Shown here piece by piece: positions 44,603 through 55,900 of a stretch of DNA of 64,000 nt (position 1 is its first letter; each line of letters begins with the position of its first letter). The DNA lies in assembly GCF_036884655.1 (NCBI RefSeq), contig NC_088335.1:39796001-39860000 (forward strand), given 5' to 3'. Under the pieces are notes generated by a model that saw only the letters and a program-made list of their open reading frames with translations, had not been told where the DNA came from and searched no databases. The DNA is from Musa acuminata AAA Group (Eukaryota; Streptophyta; Magnoliopsida; Zingiberales; Musaceae). A program made the translations under genes and the position numbers.

Positions 44603-45680
44603 ATCTCCCCCTTTTTGATGATGACAATCAATTGATGACGGAGTTAAACGTAACTCCCCCTATCTAAATGCCATATTATGAGAAGATAAAACACTTGAAT
44701 TTCATCATTGAATTCAAGTATAAACCGATAAGCTCTAACCGTAGAACTTATCGTTATTCTCATTAAGCATAATGTAAATGCGAAACTTTGATGAAAATCT
44801 TTTTCAAGTCGAAAGATAAGAGACAAATTTTACTATGACAAGAGATAAAGATTTTCAACTTGAATTGCATGATTATACATTTTAGACATGCATTCAATAT
44901 GATCAATCAATCTTACGATATTTTCAAGGATTTTGCAAGGCATATAAGATAATCATCGATCGATCACTTTTCTCAAGGATTTTGCAATTCATATTTTGTC
45001 ATGCTATTAAGAATGATATAAGTCATCACTTTTCTCCCCCTTTGTCATCAACAAAAAGGAAAATGAGACTTGAAGCACATATTTTGTCATACAACGATTT
45101 TATCATTGAAAATTAAGTATGCAAAAATATTTACGCAGAGTTCATTTTAGAGGAAAATTCAGCATGCATTCATATTATCTAATCTCTTCTTTCTATGAAT
45201 AACAGAAATTGTAGATGTATAAGAGAGAGATTGGGATAAAAAAATTCAAGTAGTAATTTCACGAAGTCAAGATCATAATTCGAATACAAACTCATTCAAA
45301 TCGTCAAATTCATGAAAATCTCAACATTACTTTTTAATCATCACATAAGGCATTTAAAGAATTTTTGAAACATAGGAGAATGATTAATTTAAGCATACAA
45401 TGTTTCAATCAAATTCAAGTCATGAATGCCAATACTTTCATATTTGTAAGTATCAATTCATGAATGCCAAAAGATATTATTTGTGATTCCAATTTTGCAA
45501 GATCAAGATTATGATTTAGATAAAACTTATTTAAATCAAATCGCTAACTTGAAATTCATAATCAAGTCATCAAAGTCGATTTCGAGATTTCACAACATGT
45601 CATATGGAATTTGAAGGAGAATGAGAGATGGAAAGAAGATGAAAAACTTTACGGAAAATCCAATCAAACAAGTTTATTGT
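44603..45680 (-). other. Cop-6 3' spacer with polypurine tracts
   Basis: Read on the minus strand, AAAAAGGGGGAGAT (44603-44617) precedes the LTR, with further tracts near 44655 and 45035. No coding sequence lies between pol and the PPT, so the third ORF of Cop-4 is absent. Confidence 0.78.
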
Positions 45681-48600
45681 TTAGGGACAATTTAACATAC
45701 CTAATTCCCTTCTAATGAATTCAAATTGGTCTTCATTCAAGGCTTTTGTGAATATATCTGCTAATTGATGCTTTGTGTCAATGAATTCTAGAACAACATT
45801 ATTGTTAAGGACATGATCGCGTATGAAATGATGCCTAACGTCGATGTGCTTAGTTCTAGAATGCTGAATTGGATTTTTAGTAAGACATATGGCACTAGTA
45901 TTATCACATTTTATGGGAATATTTTTAAAGTGAATTCCATAGTCTTCTAATGTATTTTTCATCCAAATGACTTGTGCACAACATGCACTTGCAGCTATGT
46001 ATTCGGCTTCCGCCGTAGATAGTGCGACTGAATTTTGTTTCTTGGAAGTCCAAGAAACAAGTGCATGTCCTAAAAATTGGCATGTTCCGGATGTACTTTT
46101 TCTATCTATCCTGCATCCGCCAAAATCGGCATCTGCATAAGCTATTAGATCGAATTTTTCAGATTTTGGATACCACAATCCTAAATTTGGAGTTCCTTTA
46201 AGATATCTAAATATTCTTTTAACACTCTTAAGATGACATAATTTAGGATTAGATTGAAACCTAGCGCAAAGTCCTACACTAAACATAATATCCGGTCTAG
46301 TCGCAGTGAGGTAGAGTAGACTACCTATCATTCCCCTGTATGTTTTTTGATCGAAACTTTCACCATTTTCATCCATATCTAACTTAGTCGCAGTACTCAT
46401 AGGGGTGTTTATTGCTTTTGAACTATCCATGTTAAATCGTTTTAACAATTCTAATGTATATTTGGATTGGTTAAGAAATATACCATCACTAAGTTGTTTG
46501 ATTTGTAATCCCAAAAAGAAAGTTAATTCACCCATTAAACTCATTTCAAATTCAAGACTCATACATTTGGCAAATGATTCACATAGTGATTCATCCGAAG
46601 AGCCAAACACAATATCGTCAACATAAATTTGCACAATAAGAAAATTATTTTCAAAATGTTTAATAAACAATGTAGTATCAACCTTGCCTTTGGTAAAATT
46701 ATTTAAAATAAGAAAGGAACTAAGCCTTTCATACCAAGCTCTAGGAGCTTGTTTTAAGCCATAGAGAGCTTTAGTCAATTTGAATACATGATTAGGAAGA
46801 AGAGAATTTTCAAATCCAGGAGGTTGTTCGACAAATACTTCTTCGGAAATAAAGCCATTCAAGAAAGCACTTTTAACATCCATTTGAAATAGTTTAAAAT
46901 TATTACTACTAGCATAGGCAAGGAGCATCCTTATGGCTTCTAATCGAGCCACGGGAGCGAAGGTTTCTTCGTAATCGATACCTTCTTCTTGGTTGAAACC
47001 TTTGGCCACTAATCTAGCCTTGTTTCTAACCACGATACCATTTTCGTCTTGCTTGTTTCTAAAGACCCACTTAGTACCTATGACTAAGTGGTCACTTGGT
47101 CTAGGAACAAGCTTCCATACCTCATTCCTCTCAAATTGGTTCAATTCTTCTTGCATTGCAATGATCCAAAAATCATCTTTTAAGGCTTCGTCAATGCATT
47201 TAGGTTCAATTTGAGAAAGGAAAGCGGCGTTAGCACTGAAATTTTTGAAAGAAGAACGAGTTTGAACCCCTTTTGATGTATCTCCTATAATTTGCTCTTT
47301 TGGATGAGCATCTACATACTTCCATTCTTTTGGTAAAGAAATTTCGGAAGAAGATGCATTCAAATGGCTATTTTGAGGAGAGGGTTCATTTAACTTCAAA
47401 TTATCAAAACCAAGATCATCATCAAAATCATTTTTCTTTAAATCGGAAATTTCATTAAAGACTACATGAATAGACTCTTCAATTACTAAAGTTCTTTTAT
47501 TAAAAACCCGAAAAGCTTTAGAAACGGAAGAGTAACCAAGAAAGATGCCTTCATCGGATTTAGCATCAAATTTTCCTAAAGCATCCCTTTCATTTAAAAT
47601 AAAGCATTTACAACCAAAAACTTTAAAATAGGAGATGTTTGGTTTTTTATTATTCCATAATTCATAGGGAGTTTTGGATAAGGATGGTCTTATTAGAACT
47701 CTATTCATGATGTAGCAAGCCGTATTTATGGCTTCGGCCCAAAAGTACTTAGGTAAACTATGTTCATTCAACATAGTTCTTGCCATTTCTTGTAGGTTTC
47801 TATTTTTCCTTTCAACTACTCCATTTTGTTGAGGATTTCTTGGAGTTGAGAAGTTGTGATTGTACCCATTACTTTCGCAAAAATTTTGAAAGTCACGATT
47901 TTGGAATTCACCACCGTGATCACTCCGAATTGATAAAATCATGAAGCCTTTTTCGTTTTGAGTGAGTTTACAAAATTTAGAGAAACACTTGAAGCAATCA
48001 CTTTTGTGAGCTAAGAAATAGGTCCAAGTGTATCTAGAGTAGTCATCCACAATCACAAAAGCATATTTGCTTCCACCTAGACTTGTTGTATCAATTGGTC
48101 CAAATAAGTCCAAATGGATCAATTGTAATGGTCTAGTAGTGCTAATTTGATTTTTTGGTTTGAAGCTTGTTTTTATTTGTTTGCCTAGTTGACATGCATC
48201 GCATACTTTGTCCTTAATAAACTTTATATTTGGAATTCCTCGTACTAATTCTTGAGATGAGATCTTAGATATTATTTTCATGCTTGCATGGCCTAATCTC
48301 CTATGCCAAAGCCAAGCATCATCATTTACGGCGGAGAAGCACATTTCATTACTTAGTTCATCAAGATTGATGGTATAGACATTATTTTGTTTTAAAGCAA
48401 TCATAGTCATGTTATGATTTGGTTTTTCAATAATGCACATATTTGATTCAAATCTAACGATGTAACCTTTATCGCATAGTTGACTAATACTCAAGAGATT
48501 ATGTTTCAATCCATCAACTAGTAAGACATCATCAATGGAAAAATTAAATTTGTTACCAATAGTTCCCTTGCCAATGATTTTGCCCTTGTTGTTGTCTCCG

Positions 48601-48719
48601 AAGGTAACGTACCCTTCTTCTTTGCTAGTGAGCATAGAGAAATGAGATGGATCTCCAGTCATATGTCTTGAGCATCCACTATCGAGATACCATCTCTTGC
48701 TCCTAGCTTGTGGGTTTGT
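45681..48719 (-). CDS. pol: Cop-6 pol polyprotein, open frame
   Basis: It encodes the protease, integrase, RT and RNase H of the element. The frame is open from the codon after the gag TAG, and the first ATG (48662) gives 993 residues. The protease motif [10 protein letters not shown] spans that ATG. Pre-integrase HRRLGHASM is near residue 120, integrase HLDLFGP near 184, RSDHGGEF near 247, [10 protein letters not shown] near 282, [15 protein letters not shown] near 590, [10 protein letters not shown] near 680, RNase [10 protein letters not shown] near 840, [20 protein letters not shown] near 875, and [12 protein letters not shown] before the end. All copia catalytic motifs look normal. It would have to be made as a gag-pol readthrough product, because no own promoter is visible. 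Confidence 0.93.
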   Translation of the reverse strand, partial: TNPQARSKRWYLDSGCSRHMTGDPSHFSMLTSKEEGYVTFGDNNKGKIIGKGTIGNKFNFSIDDVLLVDGLKHNLLSISQLCDKGYIVRFESNMCIIEKPNHNMTMIALKQNNVYTINLDELSNEMCFSAVNDDAWLWHRRLGHASMKIISKISSQELVRGIPNIKFIKDKVCDACQLGKQIKTSFKPKNQISTTRPLQLIHLDLFGPIDTTSLGGSKYAFVIVDDYSRYTWTYFLAHKSDCFKCFSKFCKLTQNEKGFMILSIRSDHGGEFQNRDFQNFCESNGYNHNFSTPRNPQQNGVVERKNRNLQEMARTMLNEHSLPKYFWAEAINTACYIMNRVLIRPSLSKTPYELWNNKKPNISYFKVFGCKCFILNERDALGKFDAKSDEGIFLGYSSVSKAFRVFNKRTLVIEESIHVVFNEISDLKKNDFDDDLGFDNLKLNEPSPQNSHLNASSSEISLPKEWKYVDAHPKEQIIGDTSKGVQTRSSFKNFSANAAFLSQIEPKCIDEALKDDFWIIAMQEELNQFERNEVWKLVPRPSDHLVIGTKWVFRNKQDENGIVVRNKARLVAKGFNQEEGIDYEETFAPVARLEAIRMLLAYASSNNFKLFQMDVKSAFLNGFISEEVFVEQPPGFENSLLPNHVFKLTKALYGLKQAPRAWYERLSSFLILNNFTKGKVDTTLFIKHFENNFLIVQIYVDDIVFGSSDESLCESFAKCMSLEFEMSLMGELTFFLGLQIKQLSDGIFLNQSKYTLELLKRFNMDSSKAINTPMSTATKLDMDENGESFDQKTYRGMIGSLLYLTATRPDIMFSVGLCARFQSNPKLCHLKSVKRIFRYLKGTPNLGLWYPKSEKFDLIAYADADFGGCRIDRKSTSGTCQFLGHALVSWTSKKQNSVALSTAEAEYIAASACCAQVIWMKNTLEDYGIHFKNIPIKCDNTSAICLTKNPIQHSRTKHIDVRHHFIRDHVLNNNVVLEFIDTKHQLADIFTKALNEDQFEFIRRELGMLNCP

Positions 48720-50285
48720 CTACAAAAGAGGATGATTTTTAGGTACCCATTTGATTTTGGGTGCCTCAAAAATTGACCCACTAACTTTGTTATTTATGAT
48801 TGAATTCTTTATAGTTCCTTTAGGAACCCATATTAATTTTTGTGAACTAATTTTCCTAAATGGGCATTTGTAGGCAATATGTCCGGATTTGCAACAAAAG
48901 TTGCATTTCATATAAGAGGAAACATGTAATGTAGGTCCTTTTATGAAAGTGGTAGGATTTTGATGTAATCCTTTTACAAATCCAATTCCATTTCTATTTA
49001 CGATGTGACCCTTGTGTGCAAGGATCATATCTAATCCTTTGCTACCAACCTTAAACTTGTTTAAGGTTTCCTTAAGAAGCAAATTTTCATTTTTTATTGC
49101 TTCTAAGTGCTCACACTTAGAGCATGGAGGAGTTTGAAGACTATCAAACTTATCTTGTAGCAAAGCATGCTCTTTCTTTAAGATACTTAACTTCTTGCTA
49201 ACAGTTCTACATTCATCAAATAATTCATGAAAAGCGATAGATAGTTCTTCAAAAGATAAGTCTTCATTAAATAAATCACATACCTCTTCTCCTAACGCCA
49301 TTAGCGCGTAATGAGCAACTTGCTCGGTGTTGGACTCCTCTTATTCGGATGCGCTTGAATCATCCTACGTTGCCTTGAATGCCTTCTTCTTTGATGTTCT
49401 TTTTTTGGCTTGAGGACAATCGTTCTTATAGTGTCCCGGTTTTTTGCATTCATAGCAAATCACTTGGTCCTTCTTTTGTTCAAATTTATTTTTTGTATTA
49501 TTTTTAAATCTGTTCTTTCTTAAATATTTTTTAAACTTTTGAGTCAAAAGTGCAATGTCATTGTCACTGTCCTCATCACTTGATGTTCCTTTCAAGTGGT
49601 CTTCTTGTGATTTGAGTGTCATATCCTTCCTGTTCTTTGGAAGGGGGTTCTCGAGCTCGTCATGAGCTTGACATGTCATTTCGTAGGTCATTAGAGACCC
49701 AATGAGTTCTTCAAGAGGGAATGCTTTAAGGTCTTTGGCCTCTTGAATGACCGTAACTTTTGGATCCCAACTTTTAGGGAGGGATCTTAAGATTTTAGTT
49801 ACTAGTTCAAAGTTAGTAAAATCTTTACCAAGAGCTTTGAGTCCATTGATGACATCCGTAAACCGGGTGTACATGTCTCCGATGGACTCACTTGGTTTCA
49901 TTCGGAAAAGTTCGTAAGAGTGCACAAGGATGTTGATTTTGGACTCTTTCACTCGGCTAGTGCCTTCATGAGTGACCTCAAGAGTTCTCCAAATATCAAA
50001 AGCCGAATCACACATTGAAACACGATTAAATTCGTTTTTGTCTAATGCACAAAACAAGGCATTTATAGCCTTTGCATTTAAAGCAAAAACCTTCTTCTCC
50101 GATTCATTCCATTCGCTCATCGGAAGAGAAGATTTTTAAAATCCATTCTCGACAATAGACCAAAGCTCAAAGTCCATAGAAATGAGGAAGATTCTCATGC
50201 GAGTCTTCCAATATGTATAATCCGACCCATTAAACAAAGGTGGTCGTGCAATAGAATGGCCCTCTTGCATGCCGGAGTAAGCCAT
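48720..50285 (-). pseudogene. gag: Cop-6 gag, three nonsense codons
   Basis: The start at 50285 lies shortly after the PBS. In-frame stops occur near 50139 (after VENGF), 49364 (after KAFKAT, in place of tryptophan) and near 49340 (in the acidic SASE stretch). The sequence is otherwise collinear with other gags: SWDPKVTVIQEAKDL, CYECKKPGHYKNDC and CNFCCKSGHIAYKC. The normal C-terminus NHPLL is followed by TAG (48720-48722) and the pol frame continues in register. Confidence 0.9.
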
Positions 50286-50323
50286 CTCTCTTGGGTATTA
50301 AACCAAATATGAGAGATAACCTT

Positions 50324-50335
50324 GCTCTGATACCA
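50324..50335 (-). promoter_or_regulatory. Cop-6 primer binding site
   Basis: GCTCTGATACCA on the plus strand, two bases from the 5' LTR; complementary to initiator methionine tRNA. Confidence 0.92.
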
Positions 50336-50337
50336 CT

Positions 50338-51590
50338 TGTTAGGATCGGAGCGGCACTAAGAGGGGGGGTGAATTAATGCAGCGGATTAAAACTTCGATT
50401 TTATCAAAATCTTTCGTACGATAAGAACGGAACTTGAAAGCGTATTCTTAAAGTTGCGCAGCAAGGGTAATAAGGAACTAAAGCAGTAAGAAGATTTGCA
50501 GTAATGTAAATGACAATAATAAAATGCAAATAAGAGATTACGCCGATTTTTAGAGTGGTTCGGTCAAATGACCTACTCCACTTGCGAGGCCCCTCTTCGA
50601 TGAGGCTCCCACCTTCCACTAGCAAGTCTCTTGAAATGGAAGGGTAAACACCCCTCTTACAACCTTTTACAAGCAGCTCAACCTCTTACAAATTTTCAAT
50701 AAGAAAGAAGGAGGAGAACTCTCTAGCAAATTGAAAACAAGACTTGCTAAGACTTTCTAAGACTTTTCTCTCAATCCAAATGCTTCTCAAAAGTTGTAAC
50801 CTCAGCTGAGATTTGAGGGGTATTTATAGGCCTCAAGAGGATTCAAATTTTGGGCTCCAAAATTTGAATTCTCTTAGGGTTCCCGGTGTTGGCGGTTCCA
50901 CCGCCCAGCCAGGCGGTGCCACCGCCCAACGCTCGGGTGCTAGACGGTGCAACCGCCCAGCCAAGAAGGTGTCACCGCCCAGCACTCGGGTGCTGGGCGG
51001 TGCCACCGCCTACAGTGTTTTCAGCCCGACTACAATGTTTTCAGCCACTAGTTGGGCTTCAATCTTGGCTCTCTAGTTCGCTGGTTTAGCTTAATTTTTA
51101 GCCTAAACCAACTCTGACTTTGGGCCCAGTTGGCCCCTAACCAGGATATAGGATTATCTCTTAATCCTAATCCTAATTACAAGTGGACTACATAACCAAA
51201 ACACGTCCTAAGCAAATTTTCAACCGCGAACGTCGAGTCTTGTTCTAGCGAGCTTTCCGACGAACTTTCTGCCGACGGGCTTCTAGCAAGCTCCCGAACT
51301 TGTGATGACTTTAATGAGTAGCCGAGCCTTCTCGGTGATCTCCGTGAACCTCCGACGATCTCTTCGGCGAACTTCCGAAAATTCCGACAGGTTCCCGATT
51401 TCTTCTCGGTTGGTTCTGGCAGCATCTCCGACGATTCTTCGGACTCTTAAACGTCCATCGAACTTGACTCCGGTATTCTCGCTTTGTGTTTTCTGGTTAT
51501 CGTAGTTAATCCTGCACACTTAACTCAATAATATGGATTAGATCAAATAACCCATCAATTGATTTTATCATCAAAATCCGAGATTCAACA
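50338..51590 (-). repeat. Cop-6 5' LTR
   Basis: 1253 bp, closely matching 43314-44602. Its CACCGCC array (about 50890-51015) is one unit shorter, as expected if recombination between units removed 21 bp. Confidence 0.92.
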
Positions 51591-52211
51591 TTTACGAACG
51601 AGTTTCTTTGCAGTTTACATTTACGTTTTGATTCTATTTATAATTGCAAACTGTCTTCTGCAATTTTACGAAAGAGTTTCAAGGTTTAGACGAAAATCTG
51701 CATTCAGACGTAAAACTGCATTTAGACGTAAATCGGCTTTCCTCGTACAATCATCAGATTTCAGTTCACGTTTACGTCTTGATTTCAACTGCATATTGCC
51801 TTCTGCGAGTCTACAAACGAGTTTCAAAGATCAGACGTAAATCTGCGTTTAGACGTAAATCTACGTTTAGACGTAAATCTGCTTTTTGCAGATTACTTTT
51901 TGAGCTGTACAATAGCAGCACACTGTCTTTATACTTCTGCTTAAACTGCTTTTGATCTAAACAAGTGATTTATGCAATCTGAGCTTAGACGTAAACTGCG
52001 CTTAGACGCAAACTGTGTTTAGATGCAAACTGCGTTTAGACGCAAACTGTGTTTAGACGTAAACTGCACTTAATCATAAGTAATCTTAGAATCGGCTTTT
52101 GCATCAAAATAGTTTTTATCGAACGAACGCAGCTTTCATTTTTAATCGCTGAAAGATATCCGCTGCACTAATTCACCCCCCCCCCCCCTCTTAGTGCTCT
52201 CGATCCTAACA
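51591..52211 (+). repeat. Cop-5 3' LTR, part 2
   Basis: It starts with the TTTAC duplication and continues the LTR as at 36589-37186, including five 17-bp repeats (51983-52067) and the poly-C hairpin, ending GATCCTAACA. Confidence 0.92.
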
Positions 52212-52631
52212 GTTTGATGTAATGCTTATGTATGTCCGTGTCGTTTGGCATATTCATGCCTTGTACAGCATGTAGAGGGACGGCCGAAGGCATAATAGTC
52301 CAATTTTAGTTGGGTTGGTGGCCTCTTTAGGCTTTGTAAATAAAGGTTGTGTCATGTGGACACGTGCGAGAGATTATCGGTCTGTAATGGACCATTTTAC
52401 CCTTTGTTGTGCCACTGTTCAAAGCTTGTAAAATCTGTTTGTAATTTGCATTGTCTATGAAGTGTTTTTCGGAGATGTTTGCTTGTGGATCCCGATTGAG
52501 GCGTTCTCTCTAACCCATTCTCTCTTTTGTTGGTCCTAAGGGATAATGGGAGGCTTCGGGGAGGCTGAGCTTTGCGGACGGACACGCAAGGGTGCCGCAC
52601 GACTTAGGCAAAACCAGCTAAGTCCGTGATA
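52212..52631 (+). repeat. LARD-1 3' LTR, part 2, with Cop-5 duplication
   Basis: GTTTG (52212-52216) is the right copy of the Cop-5 TSD. The rest matches 31022-31436 of the 5' LTR to GTCCGTGATA. Confidence 0.9.
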
Positions 52632-52635
52632 GTCT
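52632..52635. repeat. Target-site duplication of LARD-1, right copy
   Basis: GTCT, matching 30986-30989. Confidence 0.65.
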
Positions 52636-53384
52636 GTCGGTGGCGATGCCATCGCTTGTCAGTGTCTGACATAGACAATGTATTGGCGGTGCCACCGCCG
52701 GACCTCTCGGGTGTTGGGCGGTGCCACCGCCCAGTCCGGCGGTACCACCGCCTGATCCTCGGGTTCTGGGCGGTGCCACCGCCCAGTTTGGCAATTCCAC
52801 CGCCGAGTCCTACGGGTCACTAGATGGGCTTCAAATCTGGGCCAAACTAGGTAATATCGGGCCCAATTGGTCCCTAACCAGGATATAGGATTATTTCTTA
52901 ATCCTAACCTATAGGATTATTTCTTAATCCTAACCCTAATTACATGCAAACTACGTAACTGAAAACATAGTCCTAAGCAAGTTTTCAACCGGCAAACGTC
53001 GAGTCTCCTTCCAGCGAGCTTTCCGGCGATCTTCCAGTGGACTTTCGATACACCCTCGGATTTCTTCCGGCGGATTCCCAGTTGGCTCCCGACCTTATGA
53101 CGAGTTCAGCGAGTAGCCGAGCCTTCTTGGTGATCTCCACAAACCTCCGACGATTTCTTCAGCGGACTTCCGAAAACTCCGACAAGTCCCCGATTTCTTC
53201 TCGGTTGGTTGCGACAGCATCTTCGACGAATCTTTGGACTCTCGAACACCTATCGAACTTGACTCTGATATCTTTGCTTTATATTTTCAGGCTATCATAG
53301 TTAATCCTACACACTTAACTCAATAATATGGATTAGATCAATTAATCCATCAATTGATTTCATCATCAAAATATGAGATTCACA
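52636..53384 (-). repeat. Cop-4 5' LTR, part 2
   Basis: It resumes in the CACCGCC array and matches 22540-23221 to GAGATTCACA, where the expected AACA end has lost a base. A short duplication (ATAGGATTATTTCTTAATCC, twice at 52882-52935) is specific to this copy. Confidence 0.85.
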
Positions 53385-53862
53385 TATCCAAATAATATTC
53401 AAGCCAAATGGATTAACCCAAACAATGGGTCATTTTGTTCCACCATGAGCCAACCCCATCAGTATTACTGTCAATCATGTTAGTTAACTACAACCAGATT
53501 CATTTTAGAACTTGTCAGCAAACTTCCATTCAAAAAAAAAAGGGAAAAAAAAGATTAATAGTCAGGTTTTCATCAAATTATGGATGTCACTGAAAAAGAA
53601 TGTCACAATTGGAAGATTCATAGTTTCATTTGACAATATTTCCTGCTTCAAAACACTTTCACCTTTGATCACGTGAGAAAAAGATTCTTCGTCTCATCTC
53701 AAGGATGTAATTAAGTTATAAATTACACACAATGCATTGAAGAATAAAAAGGTCAATCTGTAATGACAGATTGACACCCAGAGCCACACATTTTGCACAT
53801 AGAGATGTTCTTAAGCAACAGTAAGCAGTTAGCTAGTGCATGACTTGTCCACTTTGTTTATA
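53385..53862 (-). other. 3' flank of the lyase gene
   Basis: Unique-looking AT-rich DNA between the Cop-4 LTR and the stop codon of the lyase gene, presumably including its 3' UTR. I could not pick a convincing polyadenylation signal on the minus strand. No other gene is present. Confidence 0.45.
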
Positions 53863-55822
53863 TTATTGTCCTGGAGGGCCTTCCATGCGGATATAATCAT
53901 ACATGATTCCATGAAAAGGGCTTGTACTCTTGGTCTGAGTTAAATAGATTGTATTATCACCTTGAATAAGCCATGCACTTTGCACATCAATATTAAACAA
54001 CCAATATAATCCATGAATTCCATGTCTTGCAATCGAATTGTCTCTACCAATTAGCCCTGTTGTAAAGTGAGGAGGATTTATCGTTGCATCGTTAAAACGA
54101 ACCTGGCCAAATGATAGGTATAGTCATAGCAACAAAAATATCAATTACTTATAGTCAACAAAAAAGAAAGAGGCTTATGAATTACTTGTAATTCAGAAAT
54201 TGTGGCAGAGGCAAGTGCTACTCTAAGCTTGTAAGCTCCAGTTTGATTGACACTATCAACTTGGAACTTGATTTGCCATGTCGTTGCTTGATAGGAGTTC
54301 TCTCCAATCTTCCTGCAAGATAGTAATAATCGAAAAACAACATAAGATAATAGGATTTTAGAACTTAATCCTCTTTACGAACAACTTAATAGACAACTAT
54401 TTCAAATATTCATAATGAAGACCTAGATTTTCTAAGCTTAACAATATCAGGTGAGGTGTATATGCATATCATATATTTTTAATTCCAATTCATTTTGTGA
54501 ATTACATAAAAGAAATATCAAATAATGGAATAATACCAATATACTATTGCCGATAAAGGTGGATTAATCATTGCTTAGTCTCTATGTAGTATTATGATGG
54601 CTAAGAATATCCTACAATCACTGAACATATACTATAATTATTTAGGGGTTCTAAAACCATGAGTAATTATACTAAGAATTTTTCCAAGAATTAGTATATC
54701 CGAGCCAACATCACTCCACATTGCAAAAGTTGGTCCATGAATTTGTTAACTAAAATATTTCATAAGCATTTGCACGTCCGAGAAATATTTCATAAGCAAA
54801 TTACACACTAAGCTATTTGGTGGATGGATCTTAGAGGGAAAATTCATGACAAAATTCGTCTTAGAATATTTGAGATGAGCAAAATAAGTTTGATGAATTG
54901 AAACCTGGTAACATGAGCGAAAAACCAATCTTTTCTATAGTCACTCGCACCAACTGAATAAATAAGATCACTGTCAGGATACAAGTCAGCATATCTCTCC
55001 CATAAACCATATTGCCTAAATCTGTAAATAGAAATTAAGAGATTCAATAAAATAATAGAAAGGGTAGAAAACAAAATAAATAGAAATAGGTTTTTCTCTT
55101 TTATTTTCTCTTATAATCAAGCAAAAAAGTAACAACCGCATAATATTGGTAACATTTTTAAGATGAAAGAGGATAATGAAAAGAACATCTAATTTGTATA
55201 ACCTGTCTGGATGATTAACATAGAGTTTGTTGACATAGATAGGATTAGGATCTGGGACAAAGAACTCAGCAGCAGAGCGATCGGGAATTCCTATTTCCCA
55301 TAAAGTAGGACCATCCCTCGGAGGCTTATACACAAGGTCACCCAAATTGATTTGACTTCCTGATCATATATACATAAACTAGTAAGTTCTATAAAGATTT
55401 TACATGTTTACCTGGATAAAAGCAACAATTTATCAACCTGAAGAGATAGTTATAGTCATATCTAATTTGTAGTCCCCAATAAATCCAGGAACCCATGCAT
55501 AAAGATTATAGTCTCCGGTTCGAACATGAGTAATGGTAAAAATCCCTTTGTCATTGGCTCTAGTCCAAAATTGATATCCCTGTAACATTATAACATATGA
55601 GATGCTTAAGCACCACAAATATATATATATATACATACATATATACATATATACATACATATATACATATATACATACATATATACATATATACATACAT
55701 ATATACATATATACATACATATATACATATATACATACATATATACATATATACATACATATATACATATATACATACATATATACATATATACATACAT
55801 ATATACATATATACATACATAT

Positions 55823-55900
<78 letters not shown>

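Larger units (their letters stand above)
43314..51590 (-). mobile_element. Cop-6: youngest Sirevirus-like element, pol open
   Basis: Full-length minus-strand element of 8.3 kb: 5' LTR (50338-51590), PBS, gag, pol, 1.1-kb spacer, PPT, 3' LTR (43314-44602), TSD TTTAC. The LTRs differ by roughly a dozen substitutions and three indels (14, 21 and 1 bp). The two larger indels fall between short direct repeats. It has no third ORF. Pol is uninterrupted, but gag has three nonsense codons, so it cannot make its own particle protein unless another copy supplies it. Confidence 0.93.
35144..52211 (+). mobile_element. Cop-5: Sirevirus-like element with gag and third ORF but no pol
   Basis: 5' LTR (35144-37186), PBS, gag with one frameshift, an open third ORF, spacer with PPTs, and a 3' LTR (41865-43313 joined to 51591-52211). 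TSD GTTTG. Cop-6 interrupts the 3' LTR. Pol is absent: only about ten codons resembling the pol C-terminus remain after the third ORF, so pol appears to have been replaced. The LTRs are nearly identical, so integration was recent. It could only move with enzymes supplied by another element. Confidence 0.9.
30990..52631 (+). mobile_element. LARD-1: LTR retrotransposon with non-coding interior
   Basis: Two near-identical LTRs of about 447 bp (30990-31436, and 35112-35143 joined to 52217-52631), a PBS right after the first, and a purine tract GTGGGGGAGAA before the second. The 3.7-kb interior has no gag or pol that I can recognise, so it looks like a large retrotransposon derivative (LARD) that depends on another element. 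Without Cop-5 it is about 4.6 kb. It sits in the Cop-4 5' LTR. The LTR length and termini suggest a Ty3-gypsy parent, but that is inference. Confidence 0.8.
21977..53384 (-). mobile_element. Cop-4: Sirevirus-like element with third ORF, outer shell of the nest
   Basis: Minus-strand element: 5' LTR on the right (split, 30432-30989 and 52636-53384), PBS, gag, pol, third ORF, spacer with PPTs, and 3' LTR on the left (21977-23221). LARD-1, with Cop-5 and Cop-6 inside it, fills 30990-52631. Without these the element is about 9.8 kb. All genes are broken, so it is the oldest member of the nest. No convincing TSD was found (GATTC on the left, TATCC on the right). Confidence 0.9.
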
